From the NCBI GenBank assembly GCA_017998095.1, contig JAGODU010000014.1:1-47655 (forward strand): a DNA stretch of 47,655 bases. The letters are read 5' to 3'. This DNA is from Prolixibacteraceae bacterium (GTDB taxonomy: Bacteria; Bacteroidota; Bacteroidia; Bacteroidales; Prolixibacteraceae). A program made the translations under genes and the position numbers. The notes below the pieces were generated by a model. The model searched no databases. It worked only from the letters and a program-made list of their open reading frames with translations, and was not told the origin of the DNA. Positions 25,620 through 34,303 of the stretch are shown piece by piece (positions within the stretch are counted from its first letter, which is position 1; each line of letters begins with the position of its first letter).

Positions 25620-26309
25620 CTACTTTACAATCTTAAACCCAACTCCATGAACATTTATGATGTTCACTTTGGGATCTTTACTCAGTATTTTTCTTAGTTT
25701 AGCAATATATACATCCATGCTTCGTGTATGGATGTAATCTTCATCTTCCCAAACAACTCTTATGATTTCCTGTCTGTCGATTGTTTTATTTGGATTGGCA
25801 ACTAAAAGCCTAAGTATATCGTTTTCTTTTGTTGTAAGTTTTATTTCTTCAGTTCCAAATGTCAGAATCTGTTTTGCTGGGTTGAAAAGATATGAACCTA
25901 TATTAAATACAAAACTATTTTCTTCATTAATATTTGGGTATGATCTTCTCAGAACTGCTTCAATCCTGAATAACAATTCTTCCATGCTGAAAGGTTTAGT
26001 AATATAATCATCAGCACCTAATTTAAATCCTTCTATGATATCCTCCTTAAGATTTTTAGCAGTTAAAAAAATAATTGGAGTATCAGGACTTATCATTTTT
26101 ATGTTATTCGCAAGTGTAAAACCATCTTTTTTGGGCATCATCACATCAAGAAGACATAAGTGGAAAAAGTTTCTTTTAAATGCCATATATGCAATCTCTC
26201 CGTTAATGTACAAATCAGTATGATATCCTTTTATGATCAAATATTCTTTAAGTAACAGCCCAAGATTAGTATCATCCTCAGCTAATAGAATTTTATATAC
26301 TGGTTTCAT
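25620..26309 (-). CDS. OmpR-family response regulator (RprY-like)
   Basis: A 229-residue regulator with a receiver domain (acidic pocket EDD at 11-13, phospho-acceptor Asp55 in LLDVMMPKKDG, Thr83, Lys105 in ITKPFSMEEL) and a C-terminal winged helix (LTTKENDILRLL to HGVGFKI). The order, the one-base stop-start overlap with the kinase (TAATG) and the sequence resemble RprY of Bacteroides, so the pair is probably RprXY-like. RprXY is reported to be important in Bacteroides; the signal here is not evident. Confidence 0.9.
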   Translation of the reverse strand: MKPVYKILLAEDDTNLGLLLKEYLIIKGYHTDLYINGEIAYMAFKRNFFHLCLLDVMMPKKDGFTLANNIKMISPDTPIIFLTAKNLKEDIIEGFKLGADDYITKPFSMEELLFRIEAVLRRSYPNINEENSFVFNIGSYLFNPAKQILTFGTEEIKLTTKENDILRLLVANPNKTIDRQEIIRVVWEDEDYIHTRSMDVYIAKLRKILSKDPKVNIINVHGVGFKIVK

Positions 26310-27874
26310 TATTTTTCTTTTGTTTGAATGTTGATAATAAAATTAGTTCCTTTATTTAATGCACTTTCAACCTTTATTTTTCCATTGTGAGCTTCGATAA
26401 TTTTATTGACATAATGAAGACCTAATCCAAAACCTTTTACATCATGAATATTCCCTGTTGGAACACGGTAAAAACGTTCAAATATTTGCTTTTGATGCTC
26501 TTTTGCTATCCCAATTCCATTATCTTTTATTGTAACAGATATCTCATTCTTAATGTTTTCAGTTTCAATTTCTATTATTGGTTCTACTTTACAATATTTT
26601 ACAGCATTGTCCAAAAGATTAAAAAGGACATTTGTAATATGAACTTCATCACCATAAATATAATGGGATGTTGCATTTAGGTTGAATATTATTTGTCCTC
26701 CATAGGAATGTACTTTTAACTCGAATGTAGAAACAACGGATTCAATAATTGAATGCAAGTCAATAATTTTAAACTTTAATTTTAATCTGCCTTCGTTGAA
26801 AATTGCTGTTTGCAATACCTTTTCAACTTGCATACTAAGTCTTTTACTTTCTTCAAAAATGACTCCTGAAATCCTGTCTATTGATGCAGTACTGTTATTA
26901 ACCGAATCATCCCGTAACATTTGTGAAGCTAAGGATATAGTAGATATAGGAGTTTTTAATTCATGTGTCATGTTATTTATGAAATCATTTTTGATGGCTG
27001 ATAATTTCTTTTGTTTGAATATAATAGCTACTGTATAAGCAAAAATTCCAATTATTAAAGCTACCAAAAAGAAAGTTGGTAAAAGCATAAAACTTGTTGA
27101 AAATAAAAATTGTCTTCTGCTCCCGGGAAAATAAAGCTTTAAATAGTTAGGTTTCTGGGATCCCAGATCATTTATAAAAAGAGGAGTCTGGTGTTCATTT
27201 TTTCTATTGTTTTTATAGTTCCCGGAGCTGATTATTACTTTTTCTTCTCCACTATTATATGATTTAACGGCATATTCATAGGCCAAATTTATGCCATTAA
27301 ATCGCATTTCATCATCAAGAAGGCGTTTCAATATATCCTTATCAATACGTTGTTCAATTGGCCTGTTTGACATCATATATTGATATTGTAAGTTTCTTGT
27401 AAATGCATCTCTTTCCTGAAGACTCTGAAAAAACTTTTGCCTTTCCCAATCGGCAAGTTCAGTTAACTCAGTAAAAAGGTCTGATTCAAGAATGTTATTG
27501 CTGTTTGAAATATCAATTACAGTGTCACTTTGTTGTACAGAAGCTTTTGCATGTACTCTTCCTGATTGATCCTGTGAAAGGTTAAATGAAAAGTTTATTT
27601 GTTTCTGATTAATTATGTCGTTATTTGATGAAGTATTATTCGTACTTGGTTTTTTAGGAACAACGTTCTGAAAATAACCTTTTAAATACATTTGTTTTAT
27701 TTCTTCCTCTTCAAGTCGTGAGGCAACATGGATCAGACATCTTTTTACCAGCTGTCCGAACTGATCCTCTTTAATACGGGATGCTTTATTGATTATATTC
27801 ATTTGAACTAGAATCAATAATGTTACAACAATTGACATTGTTGCAATAAGAAGATAAATTTTATGCTTTCCCAT
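26309..27874 (-). CDS. Membrane sensor histidine kinase (RprX-like)
   Basis: A 521-residue kinase: membrane helix at 7-27, a periplasmic domain of about 225 residues rich in Asn and Gln, a second helix near 258-285, then HisKA (MTHELKTPISTISL) and HATPase (LDNAVKYC, DNGIGI, GFGLGLHYV) domains. It is translationally coupled to the response regulator downstream. A -7-like TATCTTTG is on the minus strand at 27880-27887, so close to the ATG that the transcript could be nearly leaderless. Confidence 0.92.
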   Translation of the reverse strand: MGKHKIYLLIATMSIVVTLLILVQMNIINKASRIKEDQFGQLVKRCLIHVASRLEEEEIKQMYLKGYFQNVVPKKPSTNNTSSNNDIINQKQINFSFNLSQDQSGRVHAKASVQQSDTVIDISNSNNILESDLFTELTELADWERQKFFQSLQERDAFTRNLQYQYMMSNRPIEQRIDKDILKRLLDDEMRFNGINLAYEYAVKSYNSGEEKVIISSGNYKNNRKNEHQTPLFINDLGSQKPNYLKLYFPGSRRQFLFSTSFMLLPTFFLVALIIGIFAYTVAIIFKQKKLSAIKNDFINNMTHELKTPISTISLASQMLRDDSVNNSTASIDRISGVIFEESKRLSMQVEKVLQTAIFNEGRLKLKFKIIDLHSIIESVVSTFELKVHSYGGQIIFNLNATSHYIYGDEVHITNVLFNLLDNAVKYCKVEPIIEIETENIKNEISVTIKDNGIGIAKEHQKQIFERFYRVPTGNIHDVKGFGLGLHYVNKIIEAHNGKIKVESALNKGTNFIINIQTKEK

Positions 27875-27956
27875 AATGTCAAAGATAAATCATTTATGAA
27901 GTAGTGAAACTTCATTTAACAATTTTTAACATTTAAAGGGTAATTGTGTTAAAATT

Positions 27957-28718
27957 TTATGGATTGGTTGATTCTACGCCAGTATCCGAATCGTTATTTA
28001 TATTGTTTAAAGCTTCTCTGGCAGCACTTTGCTGAGATTCTTTTTTAGAACTGCCATAACCTTTTCCTTTGATCTGACTGTCAATTTCAACAGAAGAAAC
28101 AAAAATACTGAACTTGCTGTTTGGCGATAATTCTTCTTCGGTCTGAAAATTCACTTCACACTTGTTTTTCTGCCCCCATTCAATAAGCTGACTTTTATAA
28201 TTATTATCTTGCTCTTCCATTTTATTCAAGTCAACATATTCGTTCAAGAAACGTTTGATAATTACATACCTTGCTTTTTCAAATCCTTTATCAAGATATA
28301 CGGCTCCAATCAACGCTTCCAATGCATCACCATATATATTGCTTGCTGTAGTATTGCCAATTGTCCTCGATTTTATGAATTTATGAAGTCCGGTTTCATT
28401 TATAAGCTGAGTAAGAAATGCCCTGTTTACTAATTTTGATCTCATTTGGGTTAGAAATCCTTCTCCTCTTTGTGGAAATCTGTTATACAAATATTCTGCA
28501 ACTACAGCTCCCAGAATTGCATCTCCAAGGTACTCCAGTCTTTCATTGTTGATTAGTTTGCCCATTGAATCAGTAATGGATGCTGATTTATGGATAAAAG
28601 CGATATCGTATAGTTTGGTATTACCCGGATAAAATCCGATAATATCTTTTAAAAATAAATAAAACTCTTTCCTTGGAGAAGAAAAGAGCTTTATCCTTTG
28701 AAAAAAATATTTGATCAT
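27957..28718 (-). CDS. rnc: Ribonuclease III
   Basis: Double-strand-specific endoribonuclease for rRNA and mRNA processing. The 253-residue protein carries the RNase III signature NERLEYLGDAILG, a second catalytic-helix motif (YGDALEALIGAVYLD), and a C-terminal dsRNA-binding domain starting at YKSQLIEWGQ and ending near the SSKKESQQSAAREAL helix. Its ATG overlaps the fabF stop (ATGA at 28715-28718). acpP-fabF-rnc is a standard bacterial order. Confidence 0.96.
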   Translation of the reverse strand: MIKYFFQRIKLFSSPRKEFYLFLKDIIGFYPGNTKLYDIAFIHKSASITDSMGKLINNERLEYLGDAILGAVVAEYLYNRFPQRGEGFLTQMRSKLVNRAFLTQLINETGLHKFIKSRTIGNTTASNIYGDALEALIGAVYLDKGFEKARYVIIKRFLNEYVDLNKMEEQDNNYKSQLIEWGQKNKCEVNFQTEEELSPNSKFSIFVSSVEIDSQIKGKGYGSSKKESQQSAAREALNNINNDSDTGVESTNP

Positions 28719-29959
28719 TTTATTTTTTTGAAAATGATAGAAGCATTATGTCCGCCAAAACCAAATGTATTGCTTAATGCATATTCAACCTTGCGGCTTT
28801 TTGCTTTATTAAAAGTGAAATCAAGATTAGGATCTACCTCAGGATCTAATTCAAACTGATTGATTGTTGGAGGTATTAAACTATTCTTTATAGCCAGAAT
28901 GGCAGCAATGCTTTCAGCAGCGCCTGCCGCACCTAAAAGATGTCCGGTCATTGATTTTGTAGAACTGATACTTAATTTGTATGCATGTTCTCCAAATGTT
29001 CTTTTTATGGCATTAGGTTCAGCGATATCACCCAATCCGGTGGAAGTACCATGAACATTGATATAGTCAATCATCGACACATCAATTCCTGCATCTTCAC
29101 AAGCAAGTTTCATTACCAATGAAGCACCTCCTCCTTCAGGATCAGGAGCCGTCATATGATATGCGTCTGCAGTAAGAGCACCACCGACCACTTCTGCATA
29201 AATATGAGCACCTCGTTTGACCGCATGTTCATATTCTTCAAGGATTAATGCCGCACCACCCTCAGCCATTACAAATCCATCACGATCTTTATCAAAAGGC
29301 CGTGACGCTGTTTTTGGATCATCATTTCTTGTTGAAATTGCCTTCATTGAATTGAACCCGGCAACCCCCGCAGGTGTTATTGCCATTTCTGATCCTCCTG
29401 TAACAATCATATCTGCTTTACCCATTCTAATATAAAATAAAGCATCAATTATTGCATTAGCTGATGAAGCGCAAGCTGTAACCGTTGTAAGATTAGGTCC
29501 TCTAAATCCATACTCGATTGAAATGCAACCACTGGCCATATTTGCAATCATCTTAGGAATAAAAAAAGGAGATGTCTTAGGATTTGCGTCATTTAAACCT
29601 CTCACTTCTTCCTCAAAGGTTTGAATTCCTCCAATACCAGCTCCCCAAATAACGCCGACTCTGTCCTTGTTGATTTTTTCCAAATCGATGTTTGAATCAA
29701 GAATTGCCTGCTTGGCTGAAACTAACGCAAATTGTGTGAATAAATCATATTTTCTTGCGTCTTTTCTGTCGAAGTGATTGGCAGGATCCCAATTCTTCAC
29801 CTCGCAGGCAAACCTTGTCTTATGTGTGGTAGCATCAAAACGGGTGATAGGTCCTGCACCACTAACACCATTACTTAGGCTATTCCAATATTCTTCAACA
29901 TTGTTCCCTATCGGGTTAATCGTGCCAAGGCCCGTTACAACAACTCGTTTTAATTCCAT
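28715..29959 (-). CDS. fabF: 3-oxoacyl-[acyl-carrier-protein] synthase II (FabF)
   Basis: Condensing enzyme of fatty acid elongation. The ATG at 29959 (MELKRVVVTG) is chosen over an upstream GTG that would overlap acpP; this gives 414 residues, the family length. The Cys-His-His triad is at Cys163 (TACASSANA), His303 (NVHGTSTGLGD) and His340 (SMTGHLLGAAG). acpP lies 19 bases upstream. Confidence 0.97.
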   Translation of the reverse strand: MELKRVVVTGLGTINPIGNNVEEYWNSLSNGVSGAGPITRFDATTHKTRFACEVKNWDPANHFDRKDARKYDLFTQFALVSAKQAILDSNIDLEKINKDRVGVIWGAGIGGIQTFEEEVRGLNDANPKTSPFFIPKMIANMASGCISIEYGFRGPNLTTVTACASSANAIIDALFYIRMGKADMIVTGGSEMAITPAGVAGFNSMKAISTRNDDPKTASRPFDKDRDGFVMAEGGAALILEEYEHAVKRGAHIYAEVVGGALTADAYHMTAPDPEGGGASLVMKLACEDAGIDVSMIDYINVHGTSTGLGDIAEPNAIKRTFGEHAYKLSISSTKSMTGHLLGAAGAAESIAAILAIKNSLIPPTINQFELDPEVDPNLDFTFNKAKSRKVEYALSNTFGFGGHNASIIFKKIK

Positions 29960-29978
29960 GTGAAAAGGGAAAAGTTTA

Positions 29979-30215
29979 TTACTTACTGTTTTCTTCGATG
30001 TACTTAATAGCTTCACCTACGGTGCTGATTTTTTCTGCTTGATCATCAGGTATTGCCATATCAAATTCTTTTTCGAATTCCATAATTAACTCTACTGTAT
30101 CAAGTGAATCAGCTCCTAAATCATTTGTGAAGCTTGCTTCAGGTGTAACTTCGCTTTCATCAACACCTAATTTGTCAACGATGATTGCTTTAACTTTTCC
30201 TGCAATGTCAGACAT
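29979..30215 (-). CDS. acpP: Acyl carrier protein
   Basis: A 78-residue acidic helical protein with the phosphopantetheine site Ser37 in the invariant [11 protein letters not shown]. First gene of the acpP-fabF-rnc operon; divergent from purN. Confidence 0.97.
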   Translation of the reverse strand: MSDIAGKVKAIIVDKLGVDESEVTPEASFTNDLGADSLDTVELIMEFEKEFDMAIPDDQAEKISTVGEAIKYIEENSK

Positions 30216-30260
30216 AGTTGTAATTTTTAGTTATAATTAAACTTTATTTTTTTAACGCTG

Positions 30261-30293
30261 CAAAGTAATAAAGAAACAAATCAAATTTCCAAA
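30261..30293 (-). promoter_or_regulatory. Probable promoter of acpP-fabF-rnc
   Basis: Minus-strand TTTG (30290-30293) and TTACTTTG (30261-30268, one mismatch to TAnnTTTG) are 21 bases apart, 46 bases upstream of acpP. Confidence 0.45.
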
Positions 30294-30332
30294 TTTTATA
30301 CCTCGGAGCTTTAATCAAATGAAAGGTTATTT

Positions 30333-30340
30333 TATTTTTG
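30333..30340 (+). promoter_or_regulatory. Probable -7 element of purN
   Basis: TATTTTTG matches TAnnTTTG and lies 43 bases before the purN ATG; the -33 region is weak. Confidence 0.45.
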
Positions 30341-30383
30341 TAAAAAAATAATTGAGTGAAATATTCATCTTAAAATTCTATAA

Positions 30384-30947
30384 ATGAAAAAAATAGCCAT
30401 CTTCGCTTCTGGTTCCGGATCCAATGCTGAAAATATTGCCCGATATTTTAACAATAATGAAAATTTGAACATCAAATGCATTTATTCGAATAAGGTAGAT
30501 GCTTTTGTTCTTGAAAGAGCAAAAAAATTTAACATCCCTACTTTTGTCTTTTCAAAGCATGATTTTTATGAAACAGATATAGTATTCAACCATTTAAAAA
30601 GCGAAAAAGTTGATTTAATTGTGTTGGCAGGTTTTTTATGGTTAATTCCTGAAAACCTCACCCAAAACTTCATTATCATAAATATTCACCCTGCTCTTTT
30701 GCCTAAATACGGAGGTAAAGGGATGTATGGAGATAAAGTACATAAAGCTGTTGTAGAAAATGGCGAGAAAGAATCAGGTATCACAATCCATTATGTAAAT
30801 GAAATTTATGATGAAGGAAAAATTATTTTTCAGGCTAAGTGCAATGTCCTGCCGGATGATACTCCGGATGATGTAGCATCTAAGGTACATGCACTGGAAT
30901 ATGAGTATTTCCCAAAAGTTATTGAAAAATTGTTATTTGGAAGCTAG
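30384..30947 (+). CDS. purN: Phosphoribosylglycinamide formyltransferase (PurN)
   Basis: Third step of purine synthesis, using 10-formyl-tetrahydrofolate. 187 residues: the phosphate-binding FASGSGSNAENI (7-18), and catalytic Asn100 and His102 in NIHPALLPKYGG with Asp143 in YDEGKIIF. Its last 15 bases overlap the end of the convergent peptidase gene. Confidence 0.95.
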   Translation: MKKIAIFASGSGSNAENIARYFNNNENLNIKCIYSNKVDAFVLERAKKFNIPTFVFSKHDFYETDIVFNHLKSEKVDLIVLAGFLWLIPENLTQNFIIINIHPALLPKYGGKGMYGDKVHKAVVENGEKESGITIHYVNEIYDEGKIIFQAKCNVLPDDTPDDVASKVHALEYEYFPKVIEKLLFGS

Positions 30948-32201
30948 AATATTCTTTTGTACCGGAATTATTGAAGGATTGGTTATTTCAGCTTTTAAAG
31001 AATCTCTTAAAACTATGAATTGCTGAAAATTCTCTTTGCTTATAGGTTCAACAGGAGGAGCATTTACTTTTAATGGATTAACAGGTAGATTGTTCTGAAA
31101 AATTCTGAAATCAAGATGAGGCCCTGATGAAAGCCCGGTAGATCCAACGTAACCTATTAATTGCCCTTGTTTTACTCTGCTGCCTTCCTTGATTCCGTTG
31201 GCAAATTTGCTCAGGTGCATATATTGAGAAATATATACTGAATTGTGTTTGATATTCAAGTAATTGCCTCCGCCACCACTTTGATATGCCTTCCGGACAA
31301 TTACTCCGTCACCAATAGAATAAACCGGTGTTCCTGATGGTGCAGCATAATCAACTCCATGATGAGGTCTGTGTATCTTTAATACAGGATGTAAACGATT
31401 GTTTGAGAAATGAGAACTAATCCTTGAGTAATTTAAAGGGGCTTTTAAGAACGCTTTTTTTAAACTATTCCCCTTTTCATCAAAATACCCCGATTGTCCC
31501 TTATTTTCGAAATAACAAGTAAAAATTGAATCATTACCACTCTCATATGAAGCAGCATATATCTTCCCAATTCCAATGGGCTTGTCATCAATATATTTTA
31601 CATCATATAATGCTTTAAACCTGTCACCCTTCTGTATTCCAAAAAAGTCAACTGTCCATGCAAAAATATCCGAAAGTTCAACCGCTAAAAGAGGATCAGC
31701 TCCCTGTTCAACAAATGTATCCCATAATGATGTTCTGATTTCTCCTGAAAAAAGAACTCTTTTCAATTCATATTCCTTTTGCCCTTTCTCTATTTTAATC
31801 GTATCTGTAAGATTAAACTTGTAATAATCAACAGGATTTTCTTCATATATTAAATATGAAGGCAGACTGTCTTCTTTACAGCTAACAAGATAACAAAGGT
31901 TCCCTGATTTAATTTTACGAAAATCAAATATCCCTACACTTTCCTTAACAATATTATCAACCACAGAACAGCTTATTCCATTCATGCAAAGGATATCTGA
32001 AATATTTTGATTTGGTCTGATTTTAAGGGTATCAATTTTAAGGGTGTCTATTGTTAATCCCCATACTTTCCTAAGTTCCGGCTCAACAATTATTGGCTCA
32101 TTCTTAGTTAGTTCAATTATAGGTATAACTACATTCCTTACCCCTAAAAAGATAAGCAAAAGAGTAGCTATAGTCAATATTATAGTCCTAAGTATCTTCA
32201 T
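30933..32201 (-). CDS. M23-family cell-wall metalloendopeptidase
   Basis: The ATG at 32201 (MKILRT, then an uncleaved-looking membrane helix at 5-30) is used instead of an upstream TTG. The 422-residue protein has an N-terminal region resembling OapA/LysM-like spacer domains and a C-terminal M23 (LytM) domain: HHGVDYAAPSGTPV gives His280 and Asp284, and GPHLDFRI gives His362. The third zinc-ligand motif is HLD rather than the canonical HLH, a variant that I recall from other Bacteroidota M23 proteins. Probably periplasmic and acting on peptidoglycan crosslinks. Confidence 0.88.
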   Translation of the reverse strand: MKILRTIILTIATLLLIFLGVRNVVIPIIELTKNEPIIVEPELRKVWGLTIDTLKIDTLKIRPNQNISDILCMNGISCSVVDNIVKESVGIFDFRKIKSGNLCYLVSCKEDSLPSYLIYEENPVDYYKFNLTDTIKIEKGQKEYELKRVLFSGEIRTSLWDTFVEQGADPLLAVELSDIFAWTVDFFGIQKGDRFKALYDVKYIDDKPIGIGKIYAASYESGNDSIFTCYFENKGQSGYFDEKGNSLKKAFLKAPLNYSRISSHFSNNRLHPVLKIHRPHHGVDYAAPSGTPVYSIGDGVIVRKAYQSGGGGNYLNIKHNSVYISQYMHLSKFANGIKEGSRVKQGQLIGYVGSTGLSSGPHLDFRIFQNNLPVNPLKVNAPPVEPISKENFQQFIVLRDSLKAEITNPSIIPVQKNILASK

Positions 32202-32292
32202 TATTATTTTATAGTCGTTAATATTACAAAAATGACATTTCAAATTACAAAATCAAAATTTTAAATGTTAAATATGAAATGTCAATTGTTTT

Positions 32293-33159
32293 TTATCCCT
32301 TTAACTGCTCAAATCCCTGTCCGTATACTCCCATAACACTTCCCATAGATATAAAAGCATTTTTGTCAACTTCTTTGATCATTTTAAAAATTGAACCCGT
32401 TTCTCTTTTTCGGACTATTGTCATGATGATTTTTTGCGGTTCATTTGTATAACCTCCCATCCCGTCAAGTATTGTTACACCGCGACGGTTGTCTATTAAT
32501 ATCCTGTCCTTGATTTCTTCCCATTTATCGGAGAATATAAATATCTGTGCCGATTGATTAAAACCGTTTAAATATGCATCAAGTGAGTATGAAACAACCC
32601 ACATTGAAACATATCCATAGACCAATTTTTCAGCTGAACGGAAAACAAGCCATGATGAAGCAATTATTAATACATCACAGTACATAATTACTCTTCCCGG
32701 ACTTACACTCTTGTATTTTGTTACCAGCATTGCTATAATATCTGTTCCTCCGGTACTGCCTCCCTGACTGAAAACCAATCCCAATCCTACACCCCCAAAA
32801 ATTCCTCCCAGCACGGCTGAAAGAAATGTATCATTAATAATTGGCTGATTAATGATTTTAGGTAGAATAGAAAGCATTACTGAGATTATTATCATGTTGA
32901 CTATGGTCTTGGTGCCAAAACTTGCACCTATTTGCTTAATTGCCAAAACAACGAGTATTGCATTGATTGCAAAATAGGTTACACCTACCGGAATCCCGGT
33001 TTTATAAAAGACAAGTGCTCCAACTCCACTTATGCCACCCCCGTTTATTTCAGCTGGTATCAGAAACATCGTCCATCCAAGTGAGTACAACAACATCCCC
33101 AGAAACATAATAAAATATGATTCTGTTATTTCAAGGTATTTTTTTAAAGTACTTTTCAT
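32293..33159 (-). CDS. YitT-family membrane protein
   Basis: A 288-residue protein with an N-terminal DUF161 region of five to six membrane helices (GGGISGVGAL and GGSTGGTDIIAMLV are family hallmarks) and a C-terminal cytoplasmic DUF2179 ferredoxin-like domain (RRGVTILDGMGGYTN, KMIKEVDKNAFIS). Transport substrate is unknown. It stands alone. Confidence 0.9.
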   Translation of the reverse strand: MKSTLKKYLEITESYFIMFLGMLLYSLGWTMFLIPAEINGGGISGVGALVFYKTGIPVGVTYFAINAILVVLAIKQIGASFGTKTIVNMIIISVMLSILPKIINQPIINDTFLSAVLGGIFGGVGLGLVFSQGGSTGGTDIIAMLVTKYKSVSPGRVIMYCDVLIIASSWLVFRSAEKLVYGYVSMWVVSYSLDAYLNGFNQSAQIFIFSDKWEEIKDRILIDNRRGVTILDGMGGYTNEPQKIIMTIVRKRETGSIFKMIKEVDKNAFISMGSVMGVYGQGFEQLKG

Positions 33160-33350
33160 TTGATTATAATTTATTCCTTATATGTAAAATATAATCTGCA
33201 TAATGCTTATTATCAAATTCCTGATCAATATTAAAAGTCAGACTCGTTAAATTTAACTCATATGTATTTGAGGACGCGAAAAAAGCCGTTATGCGATAAT
33301 TAAAGAATGATTTTAATCAATACTTTAAAGGTAAAGTATAATTTTATTTT

Positions 33351-33380
33351 TTTGACATGTTGATCTTTATTTTATATTTT
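33351..33380 (+). promoter_or_regulatory. Possible promoter of the PorT-like gene
   Basis: TTTG at 33351-33354 and TATATTTT at 33373-33380 (one mismatch to TAnnTTTG) are 18 bases apart, 25 bases before the ATG. Confidence 0.35.
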
Positions 33381-33405
33381 CACCAACCGGAAAAACCTAT
33401 TTGGA

Positions 33406-34257
33406 ATGAATTTGAGAGGAATATATTTAATTAATTGCAGATCTGTTATCATAACTGTAATCCTGTTGTTTACTGTTGAAATGTCTTTTAGTCAACAAGG
33501 GCCATGGTTCAAAGAAAAGGAAAAATTTATTGAAAGTTGTTGTCATCTTGAAATATTTGGGGGAATTACTCTGCCCGGAATGAAATATTCCGATCCGGCT
33601 GTAAGTAAATATGATAAAGATTTATTTGTTTTACCCGATTTCGGTGCATCTTTAAGATATCAAAAGATTAAACCCTTTTCTTTTGGTGCCCGTATTTCAT
33701 ATTCAGGTATGGGGGTGCATTTTTCTGATATATCAGATATTAATACTCAAGGTTCTACTAAAGTTGGATATTCATTAAAGATATATTACCTAACTTTATC
33801 TTCTCCTTTTGAATATCAGGTTGATATAATTAAATCAATAAGAGGTGGAAATCCTAAAACTTTTTTTTACCTGACTCCATACGTTTCAACTCCCTTGTCA
33901 GCGACTGTTGAATCATCAAATACAAACTTAAAACTTAAGCCCGGAAAGGATATCAGGAACTTTGACTGTGGTGCTGAAGTGGGATTCGGATTCAGAATCC
34001 CAACCTTCTCTCTGGAAGACAGGAGCAACCTAATTTTAAGATTTTCTTTTCTGCAGAGTTTTATTGATTCTTATCCAGATGATAATAATAAAGTATTAAA
34101 TCAGAAGCTTTTGGTTGTTGACGGGACAAGATATAATTCAGTAGCTAAAGTAACTCTGTGTATCGAAATTCCATTGAAACCCCAAAAGGTTATATCTTAC
34201 ACTGCAGGTGGCGATGGCAAGAAAAATTATAAGAAAGTAGTCAATATAAAGGATTAA
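33406..34257 (+). CDS. PorT-like outer-membrane beta-barrel protein
   Basis: A 283-residue secreted protein with a signal peptide (hydrophobic segment about 14-28, cleavage near MSFSQ). The mature part alternates polar and hydrophobic residues with aromatic strand ends and Gly-rich turns (FGASLRYQKIKPFSFGARIS, EVGFGFRIP), as in eight-stranded Bacteroidota barrels (PorT/outer membrane protein beta-barrel domain). The function is not defined; a structural, T9SS-related or small-porin role is possible. Confidence 0.7.
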   Translation: MNLRGIYLINCRSVIITVILLFTVEMSFSQQGPWFKEKEKFIESCCHLEIFGGITLPGMKYSDPAVSKYDKDLFVLPDFGASLRYQKIKPFSFGARISYSGMGVHFSDISDINTQGSTKVGYSLKIYYLTLSSPFEYQVDIIKSIRGGNPKTFFYLTPYVSTPLSATVESSNTNLKLKPGKDIRNFDCGAEVGFGFRIPTFSLEDRSNLILRFSFLQSFIDSYPDDNNKVLNQKLLVVDGTRYNSVAKVTLCIEIPLKPQKVISYTAGGDGKKNYKKVVNIKD

Positions 34258-34261
34258 AAAA

Positions 34262-34290
34262 AACACCGGTTTTATTTTTCCGGTGTTTTT
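34262..34290. terminator. Bidirectional terminator between the PorT-like gene and leuS
   Basis: AACACCGG and CCGGTGTT pair around a T-rich 10-base loop, preceded by an A-run and followed by a T-run. It serves two convergent genes. Confidence 0.85.
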
Positions 34291-34303
34291 AATATCTGAT
34301 TTT

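Noticed and set aside
28246..28258. AAACGTTTG-like sequence resembling the uronate operator
   Set aside because: It lies inside the rnc coding region, lacks the flanking TGC/GCA and is far from any promoter; probably chance.
29960..30016. GTG start for fabF inside acpP
   Set aside because: The extension is antisense-free but overlaps acpP and the extra residues are not FabF-like; the ATG at 29959 gives the standard FabF start.
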